The notes beneath the pieces are model-generated. The model saw nothing but the letters and a program-made list of their open reading frames with translations, had not been told where the DNA came from and made no database searches. Positions 1 to 10,832 of a stretch of DNA of 64,000 bases are shown one piece after another (position 1 is the first letter of the stretch; each line of letters begins with the position of its first letter). The position numbers were made by a program, and so were the translations under genes. Source of the DNA: Verticillium longisporum (taxonomy: Eukaryota > Ascomycota > Sordariomycetes > Glomerellales > Plectosphaerellaceae). The stretch spans positions 5,890,001 through 5,954,000 of the forward strand of contig JAETXT010000001.1 of assembly GCA_019188255.1 (NCBI GenBank), read 5' to 3'.

Positions 1-779
1 GGCCCCCTTGGGAGACCACCTCGCATGCGCACTCAATTCTGCGGGCTGATCTGCTGGCACATGCGAGGTGCAGGAGTACATCCCTGAGACGAGATGACGG
101 CCAGACAGCGGGGTGCCATCGCATGGACAGGACGATGGCCAGGCGCTGGCCGCTGAAGGCGATCGGCTCTGGTGTACGGCCCTGATGTGTCAGTGATGGC
201 GGATCGAACCCCCCACACTCTGCGAGCCGCCTAATGAAGCCCAATAAATCACGCCTCCCTGCTACCCCCGACATATGCCTTGGCTTGCAGCGGCATCGTG
301 CCCAGGTGATTCGCCATGTCGCACATCCCTAGCCAGTCACGCCGTGTGAGCCCTTGCTTTTCCTTGGCCCGTCTCCGAAGGCCCGTGCACCCATCAACAC
401 ATCAAGGAGACGCGATCACACTCCCCACGCCACCAAACGCGAGACGGGATGCACGAAGTACAGTGCTCGTACTCGATCATCCCATTATCGCGTCAATCCC
501 CCCGCGCTGGTCCCATCCGTGGAAGTGCCCCCGCGTCGGGGGCTAGGGGGTATCCGGGGCTAGGTGTTCCCAACGAGTCCACCTGCGGGCATTGCTGTCG
601 CCGACTCTGCTGGTCGACGTTGGGGGACTGATCTCCTCCCGAGGCCATTGCCAGTACCTGACCATCCCTACTTAACCCATTCGTTCACCGTGCACGAACC
701 GGTTGTGCTCTTCTGGTGTACCCATGCAGTCCTGATCGAGACCGCGAGCCTTCGTTCCTTCCATTCTCAGCACACTGTC
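1..779. other. Upstream region without a recognised gene
   Basis: I see no convincing coding sequence here. The right part is the promoter and 5' leader of the gene starting at 780. Short open frames in this stretch show no domain or codon pattern that I recognise. Confidence 0.4.
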
Positions 780-2523
780 ATGCCTTTCCCACTCGACGCA
801 CACGTCCTGACCGTGGACACCAACCTTCTCCACAAGGTCGACACCTCCAATCCCCAGAACCTCTACAGCATGTGGACGGGTAAGTTGACTTTCCTGGTGC
901 AGCTCGACAGCGACTCTCGTCAGCTGGTGGGCCCCAAAACGTAACCACGCCGTCCCACTGACATGTGCCTATCCAGTCTTTGCTCGTTGCGCAGAGTCAC
1001 TCGAGCAGGGCCGAAGACTAGAGAATATCTGCTGGCGCCTGTGGAATGCGACTGACCACCGTCCTACGTATACCGCTACCGGCCGGCCTCGCGATGCCTC
1101 TCAGGGCGATGGGACCGACGTCCCCCAGCTCTCCCACAGCGTTGCCTCCATTGACTCCGTCGACGAGGAGGGGGCATTTGATTTCAATTCCGACCAGTCC
1201 GACCCTGACATTGTCCGCCCTACAATACAGAAGTGCGCCCGCAGAAGCAGCCGGGGCCGAGAGCACCACATTACCGCCGACGACTTTGAGAAGATTGTTG
1301 TCTCTATCCTCAAGGACAAGGAGCCTTTTTCTGCTCCTCTCTCCTACATCACTTCCCCCTATCTCGAGGCAGAGAAGCAATCGCCCGTGTCTAGCTCCAG
1401 CTTTGAGCGCTCGGGATCTACCAACACGTGTTTGCCTGAGTCCTCCCAGAAGTCCCTGTATCTCGGACCCAGTACCGGCACCACTGTCGTTCGCGGCTTC
1501 TCTCCCGCCCAAGGCTCCCTGATCCGCACCACTAAGGAGACTCCTCGCAGCATCCTCACTCTCCATCCCGAGCCTGCCTCTGCGCCGACGGCCAAGAACG
1601 TCGTATCCAAGAAGCAACCCGTGCTCGTCATGGGTGGCGAGCAGGACCGCCCGAATAACGCCCGCCCCGCGCCCGTCCCTCAGTCTAAGCGCAGGATGTT
1701 CGCCCTCGGCGACTCCTCCGAAGAAGACAGCCCCATTAAGAACACTCTCGCCTCTACCCATGCCAACGGCCTTCTCAACCTGCAGAAGAAGCAGGCCTCC
1801 CAGCTTGTCCCTCGCGCTATCGACAGCGCCGTCGCTGATGACTCGGACACCGACTACGTCGACGAGAGCGCCATTGACGACGATGACGGCTCTTCCGACT
1901 GGGAGGACTCGATTGAGAACAGCAGTCGCTCTAGCATGGACGAAAAGACGCTCTTCCAGCGCGTCGACTCCAAGGTCAACCTCACATCGCGCCGCTCCCT
2001 GATCTCGGTCATGTTCGCGCAAAACGAGCGCGCCTCCAGGCTGAGTAACATTGCTTCCCAGTCGACCTCGGCACTGCCCCGCGCGTCGCGCCTCTCGCAG
2101 GCGCACGCCGTGGCCGGTTCGCCGAACGACTCGGACGAGGCACCTCTCATGATGAAGAAGGGTGTCCGCTCTTCCCCTCTTAAGCCCATCAACGAGATCC
2201 CCCGCTCCACTGCCCAGCCCATTGCGACCGCCGCCAGCCACAGCCAGCTCCAGAATCATGCGGCACTGTCGCCGCGCACCACGCGCCGTGAAATGCTGGC
2301 TACCGAGCTGACCGAGTCAATGCGCCGCAACCTCCTCTGGGAGCGCGAACAGAAGAACTCGACTGCCAACGCGGTCCTCAAGCGCCGCCACACCTCCCAC
2401 AACGTTGCCAACCTGAAGCAGTACCCCGAGAAGGTGCACATGAACAAGGGCGAGGATGGCAACCCCAACAACCAGTACTTCCAGAAGGAGACCCATGGAG
2501 GCTACCACTCCAAGGGCTGGTAG
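780..2523 (+). CDS. DUF1752/DUF3295 domain protein (AreA N-terminus-like), 548 aa, two exons
   Basis: Exons 780-879 and 977-2523 join in frame across a GTAAGT...CCAG intron to give 548 residues. The intron falls inside the signature motif. Exon 1 ends NLYSMWT and exon 2 continues VFARCAESLEQGRRLENICWRLW (residues about 30-56), the conserved block of DUF1752, which also occurs at the N terminus of AreA-type nitrogen regulators. The rest is Ser/Pro-rich and fits DUF3295: an acidic DSDTDYVDE stretch, then a C-terminal region with RRNLLWEREQ and KRRHTSHNV. No GATA zinc finger is present, so this is not AreA itself. The start is the first ATG in frame with the motif. Known fungal relatives are linked to nutrient and stress signalling. 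Function here is inferred from domain only. Confidence 0.85.
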
Positions 2524-3070
2524 TCAGCGACTGGTCATATGGGGACTTGAGGTGTGTGTATATGGGAAGGACATTGTGTATTGTGGGTGTAGGCGTTCTC
2601 CATGGCGGCAATCAGCATCAATTTAGGCTTCTGGGTGGATTGCATGGTAGTGAGCACCCTCTTCCAAGGTGACATGAACTTAGCGAGATCAGAATGAAAT
2701 CAGACCACCATCTCTCACTGGTTGTTTCTTTAAGGCCTGCGAGTCTCAAGGCCATGCCAGGGTCAACTCTGACGCACCCCTTGTTTAACCCTTTCCTTCC
2801 AATGCCAGCATGGGGTATTGATGCTGTCGAACCCTGAACTGGCAAATTCGTGGTCGGCGTGTGGAGGCACCATCAGCCCAAGTACGCTAATATGCATCGT
2901 CGTCAAAGGCACACCCCGTAAAGAAACACAGCCTCATGGGGTTTTAGGCGAAGAAGTCCAACCCCTCAAAAGAACAAGGACGCTAACTAGGAGGGAACAA
3001 CTATATACTGTATAGTGAAGTTCGTTCGTTTGAAGAGCACGCCCAGCGCGAGAATCGAGACCAGGCCTTT
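2524..3070. other. Intergenic region between convergent genes
   Basis: About 550 bp separates the 3' ends of the DUF1752/DUF3295 gene (+) and the velvet gene (-). It should hold both 3' untranslated regions. No other element was recognised. Confidence 0.5.
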
Positions 3071-3800
3071 TTAGAGACAATCATCCGAGATAGTGTCTGG
3101 ACCAGGATATTCTTCTTGGGGACCAGCAAGCAATCCACCAGCCGTATGAACCTTTCGGCGCCTCAAGCGTACCTTACATTTCACGCCCTGGTCACTGAGG
3201 GAGCAGGTCCATTCTGTTGACTCAGAAAACCCGGGGAATGAATCTTTGGCAAAGATTTGGAAAAACTGGGAGGCTGTCGACGCAATCGGCTGGCACATAT
3301 CGCTGTCCAGGCGGTACGCTTGAAAGTGAAGTCGATACTTCCCTACAGCATTGACCGAGATATCGTTGAACACGAAAACCATCACGTCCTTCTTCTCAAG
3401 GTCTTTGACTTGGTGCAGTGAAGACACTGTTGAGCCGAAAATTATGTCGCGAGCGCGAGCGGGCGACTGGTCTTGATCTCCTTCTTTGAGCAGACAACAA
3501 GACATGATATACGTATCTTTCAACCCTCAGCCTCTAGCTTCACATATATCTGACCCTTTTGGGTGAGTAAGGCTTACCGGATTGCTTCACATGAGGTGGC
3601 ATTTTTAACTCCACGACGGGGGGAGGGTCAATCGGCTTGCGGTTGCCTACTTGCTCGTTAGCCAATACACAGCCTAGGGTAAACTGAAGATGCCTACATT
3701 GCTTGGCTGCCACGAAGCCATGTTTCGCCTCTTGGCGTATAGTGAGAATAAAGTCACCGTTGGGTGAGCTTGCCTGGGGCTGAGGCATAATGGCTGTCAT
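3071..3800 (-). CDS. Velvet-domain regulator, short form, 225 aa, two exons
   Basis: Reading complement(3071-3525, 3578-3800) joins in frame across a GTAAGC...GAG intron. Residues 18-75 carry the first half of a velvet domain (FILTIRQEAKHG, then RKPIDPPPVVELK). Exon 2 carries the second half: YIMSCCLL, GSTVSSLHQVKDLEKKD, FVFNDISVNAVGKYRLHF, FPGFSESTEWTCSLSDQGVKCKVRLRRRK. Velvet proteins are fungal transcription factors that form homo- and heterodimers and couple development with secondary metabolism. At 225 residues, with almost no sequence outside the domain, this is shorter than VeA, VelB or VosA and may be a VelC-like or extra paralog. Alternative starts at 3800 and 3788 exist; a further 5' exon cannot be excluded. 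Confidence 0.8.
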
Positions 3801-5336
3801 GATTCCGGATTAATTGATAGTATTTTGACTTGAGGTCGACTTTGCCATGCAGGGTGCTTGATGAATGCAATTTGCGGGATCTTCGGGCTTTTTATGGTCT
3901 GTTCGAGGGGCTTGTGTAGCTGCTCTCGAGCATCATCAGCCGAATCCGAAGGAGGAGGTCGTGTAGCCAATGATGCGAGGCACGCTAAGAGACAGCGCCA
4001 TTGTGCCGAAAGAGCAAGGACGGAGCCCGTATCTACAACTAGCTGGATGTGACTGCCGCAGGCATGGCTTGGGCCATCCACGGAGGTGGACAATGCTATC
4101 GCATTCGACCGTCCGGACCCCCTTATCCCCGTGCCACGGAGGTCTCTTCCCGTCTGAGCTGCCACCGGGGGATCAGCCACCAACGGGAGTGCGATTGGTG
4201 GGGCAGATATGCTAGAGCTACAACACCAAGCCTAGACTCCACTTGATTAGATACTTTCCTGTCGCAGACGCTGGGAGAATGTTGGTGGATCAGACACCCG
4301 AATCTGGGGGAAGATGAGAGTGAAGCGGTCCCAATTTGTCCGAAAAAGGGTACATGATGTGATTCGGCCAGGACGCGACCCGGGATTATTGCGGGTGGTG
4401 TCACGTCCCACCCCACATCCTGGACAGGTGGACACACTGAAGCCCCCAGCCCAGACCGACCTTGAGCAGGTGCTCTCATCACATCACATTTCACCCACCG
4501 TTCATTGCCAGGTATCCGGCATGCGCTACTCCGAATGCCACGCCATGGCCCTGACAAGCTTCGTCATGGTTGGCCAGCTAAGCAGGTTCGCTAGCTTTGA
4601 ACCCCCCGATCTTGGCCGACCCTTGTGAGGAGTACTTGCATATGCCCCAAGGACGTGCAGTCTGGCAAGGTCATGTGGCGAATCTTTTGCCGGCGTTGTG
4701 CCGGCAGCAATCAGCGCGGTGGTGCATTCGTTGATGTGACACAGAGGTGCCATCCGAAGAAGCAAGAGGTAGGCGGGCCCTGAGGGCATGCCCCCTCTTG
4801 TCCTACAGGGTATGCGTGATTCGGCTTGCGGCTGGGGGGAACAGAGGTTGACGTTTTCAATCTCGTGCAGACAGAGTGACATAGCTCTCAGTACGGCAAG
4901 ACGAGGCCTTCCTTTGATTTGTCCCTGCAAGGGAGGCGGCACAAAAGCGGAGACCGTGGCTTCATCGTCATTCTTCTGCCAATCGGCGTGCTGCTTTTGG
5001 GACAGACATCCGTCGGGGCTGACCTCGGGATATCGAGAGAAGACAGAGCGAACAAGAGCTAGGTGTGATGATTGTTGTCTGACCGATCGCCTGTGAGACG
5101 TAGCTGGGCTGCTATCTTCTGATCAATGCTATGTAGGCGCGGACATTGCCGCCCCTGTCGTCTCGGAGTCTGCGGAAAAGACCATACCATCTCGAAGAAC
5201 CCAAGAAGCAGCCATCGCGCTCCCCAACCAAAGCGACCATCGACACGCTGTCGGACACAACACTTGTCTTTGACTGTAAGTTGGATGCGTCTCGTTGACC
5301 CCGACCGCAGCTGACCCTCCAGGACTACCTTTGACC
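3801..5336. other. Long intergenic stretch without a recognised gene
   Basis: About 1.5 kb. Open frames on both strands are short, overlap one another and show no recognisable motif. The left end should contain the velvet gene promoter. Just before 5337 a CTGACC...CAG pattern could be the end of a 5' intron of the next gene. Confidence 0.35.
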
Positions 5337-5552
5337 ATGTGCGACTGGACCCAGAGAGAATTCCACTGCGGCCACTTCCGGTGGATTGTTTCTCAATGGT
5401 GTTCTGAGTACCTACGAACGCAGCTCATATGTCCTCTGAAAGTGTGCCATTACGAATACCATGGGGATAAGCAGTGCCCGGACTGCAAGCCTCAGCAGAT
5501 CCAGCCATGGGAGAAGTTGATCCGGAGGAACAATCAGACTGTTGGGCTCTAA
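5337..5552 (+). CDS. Small Cys/Trp-rich conserved hypothetical protein, 71 aa
   Basis: The frame from ATG 5337 encodes 71 residues with a motif I know from many small hypothetical proteins of Hypocreales. It has a Cys-Gly-His followed by RWIVSQWC near residue 15, then CPLKVCH, and a C-terminal CPDCKP. The Cys and His spacing suggests metal binding, but no function is known. The codon series extends upstream to 5295 without a stop, but the family usually begins at the MCD residues chosen here. No signal peptide or membrane segment is visible. Confidence 0.6.
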   Translation: MCDWTQREFHCGHFRWIVSQWCSEYLRTQLICPLKVCHYEYHGDKQCPDCKPQQIQPWEKLIRRNNQTVGL

Positions 5553-6880
5553 GAAGAAGGCCATGGGAGCAGCTCTGACGGCGGCGTCGATCGACTGGCC
5601 TGGTAGACTGTGGTAGCCCAATTGAATCCTGTTCTTCAATGAACTGGCGTAACTCGACGCAGCTGTCTGGATCCTGATAGGACTTCGAATTTGATCATAT
5701 TGTCCACCTGCTCTTTGACGCCGCAGGCTTCCAAATGCTCCTTTCCACGGGGGAAACAGGTGCAACGCAAGCCATGCCGCTCTCCCACCGAGCCAGTGCC
5801 GCCGTTGTTGTCCTCGAATACATGTGGAACGTCTGTCCAGTGCTGCCACCGCCCGAGCAGCTCCTCTGTTGTTCTGTGCCCGATACATCCTTGTTCTTGC
5901 TCGACGCCGTTTACTGCTGTTGGGAGCGGTCAACCAACTCGCGAGCGCGTCACACCACGGACAGTGTACCGCAAATGAAAGAGGCGCCATAGAAGTGGGG
6001 AGACACGGTCGGACCTGCTGTCTTGAGTGTATCCCTGGGTGTCGATGGACAAGGCCACCACAATCTGGTATTCCAGCTTTTGCACGCCTCTCAGTATAAC
6101 GGCCAGCCGTCGGCTCTCGCTGACAGCGAAATCGAAGGATGTCAATCGGGATTCGGTGGCAATAACTCTGCGGGACTCGTTCGTATCGTAATAAGAGGGA
6201 GATCTATCATAGCACGGAAGTCAGAGTGCGAACGCGGTGACCAAAATACTGCAGCTCCCGGCTGAGGACCTAGGAGCCTTGAGGCTATCGAGGCATCAAG
6301 ACTCGCGTCAAGTATCGTTGGCCTCGAGAAAGAAGATGGCGGGGAGGTGTGAACCACCGTAAAGCAGATGAAGGGGCCATGGAGACCTCCTTCAATCCTC
6401 GATCGAGCAGACAAATGAAGCAAGCTGTCATGCTGGGATGGGAAGAGTCTTGGGTTGCTGTTGGGCCTTGTGGATGGGAAAACGCAATGAAGTGCTCTTG
6501 ATGCACCTGCTCCGGGAACTGAAGTGATCAAAGAAAGGGAATTACTGCCACGCAATGTGTTGATGAATGCTGTACCGTCAGCCTTGCTGGTATGTCGAGG
6601 CTTGCTTTGGCGTAGTGTGCGTTGTGGTGCCCCTTGATAATACCGCACGGGGCTGACTCAAGCGGGCATCCGTCAGGGCCAGCCGCCTTGTCTGTTTCCC
6701 ATTCCAACAGAGCCTCCCAGTTTCCCTCCTATTTAGAGACTGACTTCCATCGCAGTACCCTCATGAAGCACCAAACACCGTCACGCTCTGAACATTTATG
6801 GTTTACCGTCGACGTGAGGCCATCCCATAACGCGTCTTGCCTTCGAAACAGAGGCACCAAGCCCGCACCGTCGAGGGCTA
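5553..6880. other. Intergenic stretch without a recognised gene
   Basis: About 1.3 kb. Several mid-sized open frames exist on both strands (for example 5412-5990 minus and 6142-6648 minus), but their Arg/Ser/Pro-rich translations have no domain and look like GC-driven open frames. Confidence 0.35.
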
Positions 6881-6886
6881 TAGCCC

Positions 6887-7533
6887 GACATCGAAATCCC
6901 TCCTCCCAACGAGGTCAGCCTCGCCGATAGCCACTACCCAAACGAGTGCAATATTGCTGCCACTACCTTCCAAGAGCTCCAGTATCAAGGCTGCCTCAAC
7001 CGAGACGTCCCACGCATAATCACCGCGGCCAAACTGTGCACGCTCATCCGCCAAATATTGGCTCGCTGCTATGGATTCCATGGTCCCAAGTCCACTCCAA
7101 TCGTCTGGTTTCCTCTGCTAACTTTCGCTCCTCGGCGTAGGTATTCTTGACAAGTCGCCTCTCCCTCCGTCGCGGTCCGTAATTACCGAATACTCTATCT
7201 GCTTGTCTTCGGGCCAACATCTCCAACCTACCATCCGAGCTTCTTCCGCTTCCAAGACTGGCGAACGGCCCTGCAACTGCTCCAATCCATTGGATCTCGA
7301 TACAACGACGGTAGCCAGAACTTCATCCGAGACGAAAGGTACAAAGAGCCTTGCGATAATTTGGCAAAGGGGCTGCAAAATGCGTTTCGTGGACGTATGC
7401 TATTTTTCCATCATATTTGTATGGCTTGCCTCTCCGCTTCGGAGGTCATGGCCCTGCCACGAGGCGAGCATGTATACGTATGGCGTCAAGCTTCGGTCTG
7501 ACGATGCGCAACCGCTTTCAGATTGCCTATTGT
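6887..7533 (+). pseudogene. Unidentified gene or gene relic
   Basis: After an intron-like CTATAG at 6881-6886, one frame reads about 85 codons with protein-like composition (NEVSLADSHYPNECNIAA, then CTLIRQILARCYGF). After a possible intron near 7140, a second stretch to about 7498 contains FFRFQDWRTALQLL, YNDGSQNFIRDERYK, CDNLAKGLQNAF and LPRGEHVYVWR. The patterned hydrophobic, Cys and Trp content suggests real former coding sequence. No start codon with a continuous frame was found, and both stretches end in stops. I do not recognise the family. Confidence 0.35.
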
Positions 7534-8039
7534 CAGTGGAATGCGAAAGACCCGGACCCTAGTGCTCTTTCCCCTCTGGGCAAACCCGAATCAGTTGGGG
7601 CGGCGGCTGTGGATGGTGGTCTCAAGCTCGCATCACCATTCTTTTGCATTGCTACTTAGAAGGCAGACTCTCTAAAATCCCACGTCCTTTTCCAATGCGT
7701 CGAGCCATTCTCCCGACTTCTCCGTCCTCTGACTGTCACAGCCGTGCTCATCCTTCCGGCGATTTACGTCCTTCTTGACAAAGTCCATCCAGTATTTCAT
7801 AGCTTGTTTGAAAAATATTTGAACTGATGGCGAGGTAGAATGTAACATCCAACTCCCATGACTTTCGTCAAACAAACTTGTTTCCAGCTCTCGCAGCACG
7901 ACAAACAGCACTTGACCGATTTGAAGTGCAGCCAAACGTGGCAAGAAGTAAAGGCCACCAATGCCTGGGATGTGTTGCCCAATCTGCTTAAGTTCAAGGG
8001 CTTCACCGTCTTTTGTAAAGGCTGTGCCATGTCTAAGGC
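7534..8039. other. Open frame of uncertain status downstream of the 8.3 kb gene
   Basis: The minus-strand frame 7672-8064 is open for 130 codons and reads plausibly (GLYFLPRLAALQIGQVLF; SGEWLDALEKD). It directly follows the hypothetical gene at 8040-8514. The GT-AG joins I could find between them do not keep this frame, so it is either a separate exon of that gene through a splice I missed, or decayed coding sequence. Confidence 0.3.
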
Positions 8040-8514
8040 CTAATGATCTGTTAATACTGAACACAGAATTCTAATGTCTAATGGGCAGCTTACTTCCGAA
8101 GTAAAGAAGCCGGAGAAAATCAACACAAAACCGGTTGGGTCCATCAGCCTTGATTTTCGATACAAGGGCAGCGAGTTCCGCGAAAGGTGTATCTTTCAGG
8201 TCGTCGAGACTGAAGTTGTCCATCATGGTGGTGATGGTTTCTTTGGTGGTCTGCTCGTTTTCCAAAGCCAAGTTTGGGCCCTCGTAAGTCTCGACTTTCT
8301 GGCCATTCATAAACAAAAACCGTTTCCCGTCAAAGCCATCGACTTCGCTTCTAACGAGAGTGATTTTGAATGGCCCTGGACCGTTGCGATTGCCTGTCTC
8401 CTTGTCGCGCACTTCCACGAAGCACACGATAGCTCCTCCATGACTCCGTATTTTCGAAGGAATGGCATCCGGAGGCCGAATGGGCCGAATTGAAAACTTC
8501 ACGGAGAGATCCAT
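8040..8514 (-). CDS. Hypothetical protein, C-terminal structure unresolved
   Basis: A minus-strand frame starts at ATG 8514 and runs 147 codons unspliced. A clear GTAAGC donor lies at 8093 and acceptors at 8057 or 8048. Splicing to 8047 gives a 142-residue protein ending almost at once. The frame contains DAIPSKIRSHGGAIVCF, SLDDLKDTPFAELAALV and VDFLRLLYFG. No domain was recognised. Codon use is coding-like and the gene lies alone between an unidentified relic and a LINE element. Truncation or decay of a longer gene is possible. Confidence 0.4.
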
Positions 8515-9400
8515 TCATCTAGTGGGCTGAAATTGAACGCTGAAGTTGAAGAATCGGATGCGGGTATTCTAGCTCTACTCTGGCACCGGTACACCGACAC
8601 ACGTGGTAAAGAGCCTACTCAGCATAAAGCAGCGCCCAAGCGCAAGATGGGGGTCGTCGAAGTGGTATGCCTTTAATATCACCTTGGTTCGTCAGCAGAG
8701 CCCTCGGCGACGTAATTTGTTGAGAAGCATGGGTCGATCATTGACGCGGCGGGCGTACTTGTGCGTCAGTCGGGCTTCATGGTGTGCGTTGGTCAGTTCG
8801 GGGTCGCGCGCATCACCAGGGTCACCGGTGAATGCGATTCGCCCCGCGTTTGGTGACTGTAACTTCCCCCCCCCCGCGGGTAGACCTCCGTTGCAGTCCT
8901 GGTGACGCGCTGCTTTCGCTTTTCCCCTTGTTCTTGTGTCGTGCGTCACCACCTAGTAAATCCTTCGTTGTGGTGGCCTTGCCCGCGCATTACCCTGTCT
9001 TCGTCTGCTTCTCATGATCTACTGGACCTCTTTGGGCTGATGATAGCTGGAAGTATCTAGCGTCCAACTGTGCTCTCGTCACAGCCTTCGAAGTAGGTCA
9101 TGAAATTCGATTGGGGAAGTGGTGGGATCGTAATGGCGGTGCTGTCGACACGTACGGTAAGTGTGTGAGTGGGACAAGCCTCAGATATTGGGGGAATGGT
9201 GGATGGACCGACGGACACCCCGCAGCGGTTCGTGCGATGACATTGGGGTGATAGAGGGGACACGTCACCGTGCACGCACTGTCCTGAGGGCTACCCCTCA
9301 TTTCATCGCCCGCTGTCGAACGCTCTCGAGGGTACTGATCTGGAGTTGACTTCATGCTCCTAACTGTACTTGCCTGATTTTCGTTGAAGTACGGCATCAG
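8515..9400. other. Intergenic stretch up to the LINE element
   Basis: I see no gene. A C-rich run sits near 8865. The 5' boundary of the LINE cannot be placed exactly because no target duplication was found; it lies somewhere before the decayed ORF1 start at 9488. Confidence 0.35.
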
Positions 9401-9734
9401 ATTGATCGTGGACAGGTTGGTCTTTGACGTGGGACGGCGCGACGCGAACTGGTGGATCCCATTCCACGTGGCGCCCCACCTGCAGCCATGGCGAACGAAC
9501 GCGACACGATCCATGTTGCGTCGGATGGAGAAGGGGGAATGGTGGTGTGAGACGACAGCTTCGATCGACGCGCAAGCCGAGCAACAAGGTCGTCGACAAT
9601 CGATCCATCGACAACGAAGTCATCGACGATGAACATATCAATGATGAAGCGACCGAGGGTCAAGCCAGAAACGAGCCGACCGACGATGTGCAATCACGGA
9701 GCGAAGAGCCAATAGGCGCGGTACCAAACCGACG

Positions 9735-10832
9735 GTGCGACGACCAATCTCCGGGACTCTTGGAGGGCAGCCGGACGGAAGAGCGTTGCTGCGCGCTATG
9801 GAGAAACAGATGGAACTACAGACGAAGATCATGAGAAAGGTCCTGGAAGAGTCCCAGTCACAGTCGACAAGAATTGAAGAGCTCCAGAACGAAGTGGAGA
9901 AGCTTAGGAAAGCCCTCCATGCGACCACGAATGAAACCCAGAGCCTGCGTGCGAGCATCGAAACAGTCACTACGACGATCGCAGGGCAGGATAGATCGGG
10001 GCCGTCCTACGCAGACATTGCCCGGATGCCACAGGCCGGCCAACTCAGCAACACGAGGCAGGCTACCATGACAACGCCACCGACGCCAATAGACATGGTC
10101 TTCTGCACGATCGACACATCCAGGATGGAGGACGAACAAGGTGAACAGCTCACACCGGGCGCTATTCGTACCCTTACGGAAGGCGAGGTCAGGGTGGACC
10201 AAAGCCAATCCAAGTGGCGTTGCCTGGCCGTGACCAAGGACCCGAAGAAGCCTCGAATCAGAATTGCCTGCAGAAACGAGCAGGAGCACGCCATGGTGAA
10301 ACAACTGGTGGAAGCCAAGCTGCCTCGAGGAGCTAGGATGCTGCGAGACGAACTCTATCCTGTCAAAGTCGACTACGTGAGCCGCATGGTGGTCTTGGAT
10401 GAGGCGAACACCATCCGCAGTGGGGCCGCGGAGGAGATTGGCAAAGAAAACGACGTACAAGTTGCGAAAGTAGGCTGGCTAAGTAACAGGGACGTCCCGA
10501 AGGCATACGGCTCAATGGTTATGTACCTCACGAAGAGAGCGGACGCGGAAAGGCTACTCGCGGAGGGCTACGCCTATGCGGGAGGACAATCTGGGAGGAC
10601 CAAGGTCTTCGAATCTCGTCCTCGCCTCGACCAGTGCTACAACTGTCAACAGATGGGCCGCGGCCATAAAGCTCACCAGTGCGACCGACCCCAGGTGTGC
10701 GGGAAATGTGCCAAGGAGGGGCACCACCACAGTGCCTGCACTGAGACTATCCTCAAGTGTGTTCCCTGCGGAGGTCCCCATGCATCTTTCAGCAGAAACT
10801 GCAAGAAGCTCTACCCATCTTTGAATGAGTAG
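9735..10832 (+). CDS. LINE ORF1 protein (gag-like, CCHC zinc knuckles)
   Basis: This 365-residue frame has an N-terminal coiled coil ([19 protein letters not shown] and on), a central RNA-binding-like region, and three C-terminal Cys/His knuckles near residues 300-358: [30 protein letters not shown] and [15 protein letters not shown]. It binds element RNA in the ribonucleoprotein. The true start is probably ATG 9488, which opens with MANERDTIHVASDGEGG. That frame stops at once, the sequence continues in the frame of 9424-9834, and then shifts again into this frame near 9735. Two single-base frame breaks therefore separate the N terminus from the body. Confidence 0.8.
   Translation: MRRPISGTLGGQPDGRALLRAMEKQMELQTKIMRKVLEESQSQSTRIEELQNEVEKLRKALHATTNETQSLRASIETVTTTIAGQDRSGPSYADIARMPQAGQLSNTRQATMTTPPTPIDMVFCTIDTSRMEDEQGEQLTPGAIRTLTEGEVRVDQSQSKWRCLAVTKDPKKPRIRIACRNEQEHAMVKQLVEAKLPRGARMLRDELYPVKVDYVSRMVVLDEANTIRSGAAEEIGKENDVQVAKVGWLSNRDVPKAYGSMVMYLTKRADAERLLAEGYAYAGGQSGRTKVFESRPRLDQCYNCQQMGRGHKAHQCDRPQVCGKCAKEGHHHSACTETILKCVPCGGPHASFSRNCKKLYPSLNE

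Noticed and set aside
1018..2259. Long minus-strand open frame opposite the DUF1752/DUF3295 gene
   Set aside because: Arg/Leu/Gly-rich shadow of the real plus-strand gene; no domain.
5412..5990. 192-codon minus-strand frame
   Set aside because: Composition is low-information and it overlaps the small Cys protein; no motif.
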